From contig CALAHA010000058.1 in the NCBI GenBank assembly GCA_937891565.1, positions 1-10,945 of the forward strand: a stretch of 10,945 nucleotides of DNA, in the 5' to 3' direction. Both the position numbers and the translations under genes were made by a program. This DNA is from an uncultured Ilumatobacter sp. (GTDB taxonomy: Bacteria > Actinomycetota > Acidimicrobiia > Acidimicrobiales > Ilumatobacteraceae). Positions within the stretch are counted from its first letter, which is position 1; every line of letters starts with the position of its first letter. Under the pieces are notes generated by a model. The model saw nothing but the letters and a program-made list of their open reading frames with translations. It did not search any database and was not told where the DNA came from. This document shows, piece by piece, positions 1 through 5,211 of the stretch.

Positions 1-11
1 CAGACGGCGAA

Positions 12-55
12 GGGGGCGGGTGGGAAGAAGGGGGTCGCGAGCGGGGGAGAACGGG
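12..55 (+). other. G-rich leader with G-quadruplex-type pattern
   Basis: Seen directly: G-runs at 12-16, 18-20, 22-24 and 30-34 are separated by loops of 1, 1 and 5 bases, which fits the canonical pattern of four runs of at least three Gs with loops of 1-7. Two further runs follow at 43-47 and 53-55. The run is on the coding strand just upstream of the preferred wecA start, so it could fold in DNA or in the mRNA leader. The wecA reading frame stays open through it to the window edge, but there it encodes only an Arg/Gly-rich string, which suggests untranslated leader. Folding and function are inference. Confidence 0.4.
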
Positions 56-73
56 CGCGTAGGATCAGGCCTC

Positions 74-1372
74 GTGCCAACCAGTGGGTCATACGTGGTG
101 ATCGGGTTGGTGGCGGCAGCCGTGACCTTCACGGTGACACCGCTGGTCGGGATGTTTGCCCGTCGGATGGGCTGGGTGTACCTCCCCAACGATCGCACGG
201 TGCACGAAACGCCGCTCCCAGACATCGGTGGGTTGGCGATGTACATCGGCTTCGTTGCTGCCTACGTCACTGCATCGCTGACTGGGGCGCTCGACGTCGT
301 GTTCCGCAGTAATTCAGAGCCCCGAGGCGTTTTTGTGGCCGTCACGATCATCTACGCAGTTGGCCTCCTCGACGATGTTCGGGAGATTTCGGCACCGGCG
401 AAAGTCTTCGGAATCGTGCTCGCCGGCATTGCGCTCGTGCAGTTCGGCGTGGTGATGTTTGCCTTCCGGCTTCCGTTCTACGACGGTTCGATCTTCCTTG
501 ACGAGAGCCTTCGCCCGCTGATCACGATTTTGTGGCTGCTCGGTATGAGCACGGTTGTCAACCTGGTCGATGGCCTCGATGGACTCGCGGCCGGCATCGT
601 CGGCATCGGAGCTATCTCGTTTTTCCTGTACAGCGAGCGGTTGACCGACCTCGATCTGCTCGACAGTGCGAACGTCGGGCCGCTCTTTGCAGTGATCGCC
701 GCAGGGCTCTGTGTCGGCTTTCTGCCGCACAACTTCAACCCTGCTCGCATCTTCATGGGTGACGGGGGAGCGCTGTTGCTCGGCTTGCTGCTCGCAGTGT
801 CGACGAGCGTGGTTGGTGGCCGTGTCGACTCGGTCGAACAGGAGACGATCGGAACGACCTATTTCTTCCTCGCTCCGTTGGTTATCCCGCTCCTCATCTT
901 GGGCGTACCGATTTTCGACACGCTGTTCGCGATCGTCCGGCGTGCGACCAGCGGCAAGGGCCTGGCCTCGGCCGACAAGGGCCATCTCCACCACCGTTTG
1001 ATGGAAATGGGCCACGGCCACCGTCGAAGCGTGGTGATCCTTTGGCTCTGGTCAGCTGTGCTCAGTGGCTTTGTGCTCTACCCGACTTTAGCTGACCAGA
1101 ACCCCACGTATCTGCCGTTCGGTATCGCCGTGATCGGGATCGTTTTGTACACAGTGCTCCATCCAAGCGTGCGGGCGCGCCGCAAGGAGAACAGCACTCC
1201 GAGTCGGGAAATCGCCAGCAAGCGCGCTGATCTGACGGGGGATATGACGAGCGATATGACGAGCGATGTGCAGGCCGAATCTGAACATCGAGAGCTTCCC
1301 GGGCAACTCGAACTGGACGTCACTGGTGAGAACTTGCGCACACAGTTGCCGTCAGCCGGACGCGACGACTAG
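74..1372 (+). CDS. wecA: WecA/TagO-type undecaprenyl-phosphate sugar-1-phosphate transferase
   Basis: Integral membrane enzyme of the MraY/WecA family. It transfers a sugar-1-phosphate (in WecA, GlcNAc-1-P from UDP-GlcNAc) to polyprenyl phosphate at the cytoplasmic face, the first step of many cell-wall polymers. Numbered from the GTG at 74 (432 aa), visible motifs are RTVHETPLPDIGG (41-53), the Asp pair in GLLDDV (97-102), NLVDGLDGLAAG (163-174), NFNPARIFMGDGG (220-232) and the HLHHRL loop (304-309). HLHH-type motifs distinguish WecA/TagO from MraY. About ten or eleven hydrophobic helices end near residue 362, followed by a charged tail of about 70 residues. The start is uncertain: the frame is open to the left edge, with GTGs at 20, 74, 95 and 98. 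74 is preferred for an AGGA nine bases upstream and because upstream codons give only an Arg/Gly string. Mycobacteria have the same enzyme gene (rfe) directly before atpI-atpB. Exact sugar substrate is not shown. Confidence 0.9.
   Translation: MPTSGSYVVIGLVAAAVTFTVTPLVGMFARRMGWVYLPNDRTVHETPLPDIGGLAMYIGFVAAYVTASLTGALDVVFRSNSEPRGVFVAVTIIYAVGLLDDVREISAPAKVFGIVLAGIALVQFGVVMFAFRLPFYDGSIFLDESLRPLITILWLLGMSTVVNLVDGLDGLAAGIVGIGAISFFLYSERLTDLDLLDSANVGPLFAVIAAGLCVGFLPHNFNPARIFMGDGGALLLGLLLAVSTSVVGGRVDSVEQETIGTTYFFLAPLVIPLLILGVPIFDTLFAIVRRATSGKGLASADKGHLHHRLMEMGHGHRRSVVILWLWSAVLSGFVLYPTLADQNPTYLPFGIAVIGIVLYTVLHPSVRARRKENSTPSREIASKRADLTGDMTSDMTSDVQAESEHRELPGQLELDVTGENLRTQLPSAGRDD
1241..1264 (+). repeat. 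12-bp tandem duplication in the wecA tail
   Basis: The unit gatatgacgagc occurs at 1241-1252 and again, identically, at 1253-1264, followed by a partial third copy (gatgtg). A diverged partial copy (gatctgacg) lies just before. Being a multiple of three, it duplicates Asp-Met-Thr-Ser in the cytoplasmic tail without disturbing the frame. It looks like replication slippage in a poorly constrained tail. Confidence 0.7.
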
Positions 1373-1379
1373 GTTGTGC

Positions 1380-1419
1380 GTGCGTTCACAAGCTCCGGTC
1401 TCGGTAAGCCGAAACGCAC
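1380..1419 (+). other. Possible leader stem-loop upstream of atpZ
   Basis: In the 91-bp gap between wecA and atpZ, GTGCGTT (1380-1386) can pair with AACGCAC (1413-1419). A second 4-bp stem, TCGG/CCGA (1401-1404 with 1409-1412), stacks directly on its 3' arm. No T-tract follows, so it is not an intrinsic terminator. It could be a leader structure between wecA and the atp genes, but the 14-base asymmetric bulge makes it weak. No convincing -35/-10 pair was found in this gap. Confidence 0.25.
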
Positions 1420-1463
1420 TGGCTCCACACAAACTCCCTACCCGCCTTGAACGTCTCGCACCC

Positions 1464-1751
1464 ATGAAGCTCCTCACTCTCAAGAAGACCAAACGGGTCG
1501 ACACCCAAGACGCCATGGGTCATGGGATGGACGCCGTCTTTATGCTCGTCCTGTTCCTCGGGGCCGGTTACGGACTCGATCGGGTTGCCGGGACGATGCC
1601 TGTGTTCATGATTCTGATGACGCTGCTCGGCTCGGTCGGTCTCTTTCTCAAGTTCAAGTACCGCTACGAAGAACGGATGAATGAGCTCGAGGCGCAGCGC
1701 CTTGGCAAACATGCCTCCGCTCAACCCGACAGTGCCGAGCACGCGGTATGA
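1464..1751 (+). CDS. atpZ: AtpZ/AtpI-family small membrane protein
   Basis: A 95-residue protein with two predicted membrane helices (about residues 21-39 and 47-65) and a charged C-terminal tail. The core GAGYGLDRVAGTMPVFMILM (33-52) matches the AtpZ-type pattern: a Gly-rich helix, LD, then GT-P-F and a second helix ending in a basic segment (KFKYRYEER). Proteins of this type are encoded ahead of atpB in many bacteria and are linked to ATP synthase assembly or Mg2+/Ca2+ uptake. The role here is inferred from family and place. The start at ATG 1464 is chosen because longer in-frame versions (back to 1266) would overlap the wecA tail and add no conserved sequence. No clear Shine-Dalgarno precedes it. 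Its stop overlaps the next start in ATGA, indicating coupling to atpI. The symbol is less certain than the family. Confidence 0.75.
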   Translation: MKLLTLKKTKRVDTQDAMGHGMDAVFMLVLFLGAGYGLDRVAGTMPVFMILMTLLGSVGLFLKFKYRYEERMNELEAQRLGKHASAQPDSAEHAV

Positions 1752-2212
1752 CGACCGCCGACGCAATCACCCTTCGCTTCGAAGGCCCGGCCCCCGAGGT
1801 CGCGCTCTCGAAGGACATTATCCGGCGTGGCCTGATGGTCGCTCCCGTGCTCATTGCCGTCGCTGCTGTCATCTGGGGTGCCGATGGCGCTTGGTCAAGC
1901 GCTTATGCCATTGCCATCGTGCTCACCAACTTCGCTCTCGCTGCTGCGCTCATCGCTGGCGCTGCAAAAATCTCGGTCGGGTTAATGATGGGCGCAACGC
2001 TCTTTGGCTACCTGATTCGTCTCGGCTTGATCTTTTTGGCCGTCTGGTTTGTGAAAGATGCCGCTTGGATTTCATTTCCGGCGCTCGGATCGGCAATCAT
2101 CGTGACTCACCTTGGTCTCCTCTTCTGGGAGATGAAGTACGTCGCACTGTCGCTGTCGCAACCGGGTCTGAAAACAGATATTCCGCAAATCGACCGCAAT
2201 GCAACAAACTGA
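1748..2212 (+). CDS. atpI: ATP synthase protein I (AtpI-like)
   Basis: A 154-residue membrane protein with four hydrophobic segments (about residues 28-44, 49-70, 76-102 and 107-126) and hydrophilic ends. Size, topology and position directly before atpB fit the ATP synthase subunit I family. The mycobacterial protein in the same position has about the same length. AtpI is known from other bacteria to act as an assembly chaperone of the c-ring; it is usually not a stable part of the finished enzyme. The helix 3-4 region is KISVGLMMGATLFGYLIRLG, with a basic and Gly-rich character common in this poorly conserved family. The start overlaps the atpZ stop by four bases (ATGA, 1748-1751). Sequence similarity is weak in this family, so the call rests largely on context and topology. 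Confidence 0.75.
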   Translation: MTTADAITLRFEGPAPEVALSKDIIRRGLMVAPVLIAVAAVIWGADGAWSSAYAIAIVLTNFALAAALIAGAAKISVGLMMGATLFGYLIRLGLIFLAVWFVKDAAWISFPALGSAIIVTHLGLLFWEMKYVALSLSQPGLKTDIPQIDRNATN

Positions 2213-2257
2213 CCTAGCATCCCCCGCTGAATCCCACGACTGAAACGGAAATTCAAC

Positions 2258-3037
2258 GTGCTCGCTGAACGTGGCCTCGTATTCCCCCCAATCAATGAAA
2301 TTCTGCGTTGGCAGGACATCTTCCCGTCCTTCAACAAGGTTGCACTCATCGCCGTCGCTTCTGCGCTCATCGGTATAGGTCTCTTCCTGCTCGCTTCACG
2401 AGGGGACGCGAAGAAGGCGCCGACAGGCGCTCGCAACCTTGCTGAGACCACAGTTGAGTTCATCGAAGAGGGCATCGTGATGCAGACCCTCGGAAAGTCG
2501 GGCCTCGGCTGGACCCCGTTCTTGCTCAGTCTCTTCATCTTCATCTTCCTCTGCAACCTTCCCGGAGTCATTCCGATCCTGCAGATGCCAGCCACGGCCC
2601 GGATGGCCATTCCGTTGGCGTTGTCGCTGCTGGTCTGGGTACTGTTCATCGGTACCGGTATTAAGCACCAGGGCATGGGCTACTTCACCGGGTTGCTCTG
2701 GCCTGCAGGCGTTCCGACGGCGCTCAAGCCGCTCGTGGGTGGCATCGAGTTCGTCTCGACGATCTTCATTACACCGTTCAGCCTCACCGTTCGTCTGATG
2801 GCGAATATGATGGCTGGTCACATCTTGCTCGTCACGTTCGGTCTGCTGACCGAGGCGCTGGTGACAGCGGAAACTTCTCAGGCGCTTCTCGTTCCGGCGG
2901 GCATCATGCCGTTCTTCATGTTGATCTTCCTGACCGGCTTCGAGATCCTCGTCGCCTTCCTTCAGGCGTACATCTTCACGATTCTGGCCGCCGTCTACTT
3001 CAACAACTCGACCGTCGGGCATGGTGACGAGCACTGA
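2258..3037 (+). CDS. atpB: F0F1 ATP synthase subunit a
   Basis: Subunit a of the membrane F0 sector (259 aa), which holds the two proton half-channels next to the c-ring. The family signature SLTVRLMANMMAGH spans residues 175-188. Arg179 corresponds to the essential E. coli Arg210, and Asn183 to Asn214. The last helix pair has GFEILVAFLQAYIF (227-240), with the conserved Glu229 and Gln236. The N-terminal part (PPINEILRWQDI) and the segment SLFIFIFLCNLPGVIP (91-106) are also typical. Start is GTG 2258 with only a weak purine stretch (acgga) before it, so initiation may be modest or helped by translation of atpI 45 bp upstream. The stop lies within a small hairpin (3035-3048). Nothing catalytic is missing. 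Confidence 0.97.
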   Translation: MLAERGLVFPPINEILRWQDIFPSFNKVALIAVASALIGIGLFLLASRGDAKKAPTGARNLAETTVEFIEEGIVMQTLGKSGLGWTPFLLSLFIFIFLCNLPGVIPILQMPATARMAIPLALSLLVWVLFIGTGIKHQGMGYFTGLLWPAGVPTALKPLVGGIEFVSTIFITPFSLTVRLMANMMAGHILLVTFGLLTEALVTAETSQALLVPAGIMPFFMLIFLTGFEILVAFLQAYIFTILAAVYFNNSTVGHGDEH

Positions 3038-3109
3038 GCCTCGGCTCATTTCGTCACTGATCTATAGATCTCCCACTCATTTCAGAAAGCACACAGGAGA
3101 AAACACATC
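3035..3109 (+). promoter_or_regulatory. atpE translation-initiation leader with two inverted repeats
   Basis: This 72-bp gap plus the atpB stop holds three visible elements. First, TGAGC-CTCG-GCTCA (3035-3048) is a 5-bp stem with a tetraloop that includes the atpB stop codon. Second, GATCTATAGATC (3059-3070) is a perfect 12-bp palindrome. Third, AGGAGA (3095-3100) is a strong Shine-Dalgarno nine bases before the atpE ATG, in an A-rich stretch. The E. coli atpE leader is known to enhance translation so that the c subunit is made in excess. A similar role here is inference. No sigma-factor promoter was identified. Confidence 0.5.
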
Positions 3110-3394
3110 ATGGAAGCATTCAGCGCACTCGTCGCAGCCGAGGAAGCAGCCGGTTCATTCGATCCGGAAGCAAAGAACATCGCCGCGGCGACAAACGCCG
3201 GTTTGGCGTATGGCCTCGCAGCAATCGGTCCGGGTATCGGCATTGGTTACCTCGTCGGCAAGTCCGTCGAGGCCATGGCCCGTCAGCCTGAGGCAGCCGG
3301 CATGGTCCGTACGACCATGTTCCTCGGTATCGCCTTCACCGAAGCCCTTGCCCTCATCGGCTTCGTGGTCTTCATTCTTGTCAAGTTCGCCTAA
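3110..3394 (+). CDS. atpE: F0F1 ATP synthase subunit c
   Basis: Proteolipid of the rotor ring (94 aa), a two-helix hairpin. Helix 1 carries the Gly pattern GPGIGIG (40-46). The polar loop ARQPEAAG (57-64) has the invariant Arg58-Gln59-Pro60 that contacts gamma/epsilon. Helix 2 has the ion-carrying carboxylate Glu78 in GIAFTEALALIGF (73-85). The Na+-binding Gln of helix 1 in Ilyobacter-type c subunits (Gln32) is replaced by Ile45, and the Ser and Tyr that follow Glu65 there are Ala79 and Ile83 here, so proton coupling is predicted. The N-terminal part (about 22 residues, with EEAAGSFDPEAKN) is longer than in compact c subunits and may stay on the outer side. Strong Shine-Dalgarno, ATG start and a hairpin on the stop codon suit the high copy number needed. 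Confidence 0.97.
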   Translation: MEAFSALVAAEEAAGSFDPEAKNIAAATNAGLAYGLAAIGPGIGIGYLVGKSVEAMARQPEAAGMVRTTMFLGIAFTEALALIGFVVFILVKFA

Positions 3395-3402
3395 GCGAAC
3401 TT
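3383..3402 (+). promoter_or_regulatory. Perfect hairpin centred on the atpE stop codon
   Basis: AAGTTCGC (3383-3390) and GCGAACTT (3395-3402) form a perfect 8-bp stem around the loop CTAA, which contains the atpE TAA stop (3392-3394). There is no following T-tract, so it is not an intrinsic terminator. An overlapping alternative, ACTTC-CGA-GAAGT (3399-3411), competes for the same bases. A 3' hairpin could protect the atpE message from exonucleases or mark a processing point, raising c over downstream subunits. That function is inference. Confidence 0.5.
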
Positions 3403-3435
3403 CCGAGAAGTAAGTCCGAGTCCATCATTCAACGC

Positions 3436-3441
3436 AAGGAG
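3436..3441 (+). promoter_or_regulatory. Shine-Dalgarno that fixes the GTG start of b'
   Basis: AAGGAG ends five bases before GTG 3447. It is one of the strongest sites in the window. It supports the long form of b', because the only methionine near the conventional family start (ATG 3603) has no purine-rich site in front of it. Confidence 0.7.
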
Positions 3442-3446
3442 TCGAC

Positions 3447-4076
3447 GTGCTGAAAGCACTCGTCACAACTTCGCACTCGAGTGGTCATCCCCAGGTCAAC
3501 CTGGTGACGGCTGAATCTTGTGAGCGCACCGACCTCGACGGGAATCCTATTTTCTCGACGAGCGACACCACGTCGACCGGCTGCCCCGAACTCATCCCGA
3601 TCATGCCCGAGGTCAAAGAACTGATCTGGGGTTTCGGGTCGTTCGTGGTGCTTGCCGTCGTGCTGCGCTACGTGCTGTTCCCGAAGCTTCGGGCCGGCAT
3701 GACTGCTCGCTACGAGAGCATCCGTGGTGACTTCGAGAAGGCAGAAACACTGACTGCTTCGGCTCGCGCCGAAGTTGCTGAGTACGAAGCTCAGGTTGCA
3801 TCGGTCCGCGCCGACGCCCAGGGCCGAGTCGAAGCAGCTCGTTCTACCCTCGAGGCTGAGCGCAGCGAAAAGCTCACTGCCGTCAATGCGCGCATCGCTG
3901 AGAAGCGAGCGGTAGCCACCGCCGAAGTCGAGGCCGCTCGTGCGGCAGCGAGCTCACAGGTCGCTGTTGCGGTTGCTTCGGTTGCCTCACTCGCTGGCGA
4001 ACTCGCCACCGGCAAGGCACCGAGTGCCGCGGTCGTCTCCGACGCCGTCAACAACTCGATGGGAGTCAACGCATGA
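3447..4076 (+). CDS. atpF: F0F1 ATP synthase b'-type stalk subunit with N-terminal extension
   Basis: One of two peripheral-stalk b-type subunits (209 aa). A single membrane helix (about 58-79, ELIWGFGSFVVLAVVLRYVL) is followed by FPKLRAGMTARYESIRGDFE and a long, highly charged helix rich in Ala/Glu/Arg to about residue 187. The pattern AEYEAQVASVRADAQ, then ERSEKLTAVNARIAEKR, resembles b' more than b. Being first of the pair after the c gene also matches the b'-b-delta order of cyanobacteria and the b'/b-delta order of mycobacteria. Unusual: about 50 residues precede the membrane helix, where the family usually has 5-15. This part is polar, carries Cys25 and Cys46, and should face outside. 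The GTG start has an excellent Shine-Dalgarno. The stop overlaps the next gene in ATGA. Which of the pair deserves the name b' is judged by pattern only. Confidence 0.9.
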   Translation: MLKALVTTSHSSGHPQVNLVTAESCERTDLDGNPIFSTSDTTSTGCPELIPIMPEVKELIWGFGSFVVLAVVLRYVLFPKLRAGMTARYESIRGDFEKAETLTASARAEVAEYEAQVASVRADAQGRVEAARSTLEAERSEKLTAVNARIAEKRAVATAEVEAARAAASSQVAVAVASVASLAGELATGKAPSAAVVSDAVNNSMGVNA

Positions 4077-4651
4077 GTTTCGTCTCCACTATCTCGCTGA
4101 TCGCAGCCGAGTACGTCCCGAACGACGGGGTCGGTTCGACTTCGTTGAACCCGATCTTGCCGCCGATAGGCGAGATGATCATTGGCTCGCTTGCATCAAT
4201 CATCGTTTTCAGCTTGATCATCAAGTTCGCCGGCCCGACGATCAAGAAAAGCATGTCGGACCGTACGGCCCGCATTCAGAAGGATCTCGACGACTCCGCC
4301 GCAGCAGCGTCGGCAGCCGAGGCTGAGGCCAGCAAGATCCGTGCAGCCAAGGGTGACATCGACGCAGAACGCAGCCGCCTCTACGCCGATGCCGACGCCC
4401 AGGCCGAAGCGCTCTTGGCCGACGGCCGAGTTCGCATCGATGCCGAAATGGTCGACCTCGAAACTCGCGCCGAAGCCGAGCTTGCCTCAGCTGCAAGCCG
4501 CAGTGGCGACGAGCTCCGTGCCGAAATCGTCCGGTATTCGTCTGGAGCTATCGACAGTGTCGTCAACGGCACGCTCGACGCTGCCGCACACCAGGATCTG
4601 ATCGAAAGCTTCATCGCACGCGTTGGTAGCAGCACAGGAGCCGCATCATGA
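4073..4651 (+). CDS. atpF: F0F1 ATP synthase subunit b (second b-type gene)
   Basis: Second peripheral-stalk subunit (192 aa). It has about 30 polar N-terminal residues, one membrane helix (about 33-54, GEMIIGSLASIIVFSLIIKF), then a long Ala/Glu/Asp/Arg-rich helix to about residue 150. The C-terminal segment SGAIDSVVNGTLDAAAHQDL followed by IESFIARVG (157-185) resembles the delta-binding end of canonical b. It should pair with the b' product as a heterodimer linking subunit a to delta. It starts in the ATGA overlap with b' (GGAG at 4062-4065) and ends in an ATGA overlap with atpH, so b', b and delta are probably made in coupled 1:1:1 amounts. In mycobacteria the gene in this place is fused to delta; here they are separate, in different frames. 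Confidence 0.92.
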   Translation: MSFVSTISLIAAEYVPNDGVGSTSLNPILPPIGEMIIGSLASIIVFSLIIKFAGPTIKKSMSDRTARIQKDLDDSAAAASAAEAEASKIRAAKGDIDAERSRLYADADAQAEALLADGRVRIDAEMVDLETRAEAELASAASRSGDELRAEIVRYSSGAIDSVVNGTLDAAAHQDLIESFIARVGSSTGAAS

Positions 4652-5175
4652 GCGACGCACGCATTCAGGGCTACGCCCGAGCACTCTTTGAGATTGCTCG
4701 CGCCGAAGGAACTCTCGACGAGGTTGAAGACGAGTTGTTCCGTTTCGCTCGCTCCTACGAGTCGAGTGAAGAGTTGCGCAGCGCGCTTACCGACGATCAG
4801 GTCCCCGCTGAAAAGCGTCAGGCCATCGTGGAAGATCTGCTTGGCGGCAAGGCCACGAGCACCACCACGCAGTTGGTGTCGATGGTCGTCGGTTCAGGCC
4901 GTGGCCGCGACCTTCCTGCAATCGTTGATCAACTCGTCCAGCGTGCTGCAGGTTCAAAGGACCTCGACGTCGCCGAAGTGCGCACCGCAATTGCGCTCAC
5001 CGACGACCAACAGGCTCGCTTGAAGGCCGCGCTCGAAAACGCCACCGGTAAGAGCATCTCGCTCAAGACCGTCGTCGACGCCTCCGTGCTCGGCGGCATC
5101 GTGGCCACAATCGGTGACACCGTCATCGACGACACCGTTCGTACTCGCATCGACCAGCTGAAGAGCCGGCTCTAA
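4648..5175 (+). CDS. atpH: F0F1 ATP synthase subunit delta
   Basis: Stator cap subunit (175 aa, the usual family length; OSCP in mitochondria), which joins the b stalk to the top of the alpha3beta3 head. The N-terminal helical domain begins DARIQGYARALFEIARAEG (3-21), the typical opening in which YA-AL is strongly conserved. The C-terminal domain has the family signature VLGGIVATIGDTVIDDTVRT (147-166) followed by RIDQLKSRL. The length shows a plain delta with no fused b part. It starts four bases inside the end of b (ATGA). A 36-bp gap, which contains the perfect palindrome CCAGGCCTGG (5181-5190), separates it from atpA. Given the extra C-terminal residues on gamma, delta is the subunit most likely to meet them at the top of the head (inference). 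Confidence 0.95.
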   Translation: MSDARIQGYARALFEIARAEGTLDEVEDELFRFARSYESSEELRSALTDDQVPAEKRQAIVEDLLGGKATSTTTQLVSMVVGSGRGRDLPAIVDQLVQRAAGSKDLDVAEVRTAIALTDDQQARLKAALENATGKSISLKTVVDASVLGGIVATIGDTVIDDTVRTRIDQLKSRL

Positions 5176-5211
5176 GGCCGCCAGGCCTGGACCACGTAAG
5201 GGACCAAGAAA

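Noticed and set aside
314..1021. 235-codon minus-strand frame opposite wecA
   Set aside because: Composition is highly charged and repetitive, as expected from the antisense of a membrane protein. The wecA motifs on the + strand explain the region.
1266..1463. Longer start for the AtpZ-type gene at ATG 1266
   Set aside because: It would overlap the wecA tail by over 100 bases and add about 66 residues with no family resemblance. ATG 1464 gives the usual size.
3603..4076. Shorter b' start at ATG 3603
   Set aside because: It gives a conventional-looking protein but has no Shine-Dalgarno, while GTG 3447 has AAGGAG at ideal spacing and the frame between is open. Kept only as an alternative.
5181..5190. 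Perfect palindrome CCAGGCCTGG in the atpH-atpA gap
   Set aside because: Ten bases of GC-rich self-complementarity without a loop are not rare in this composition, and nothing else around it suggests a site.
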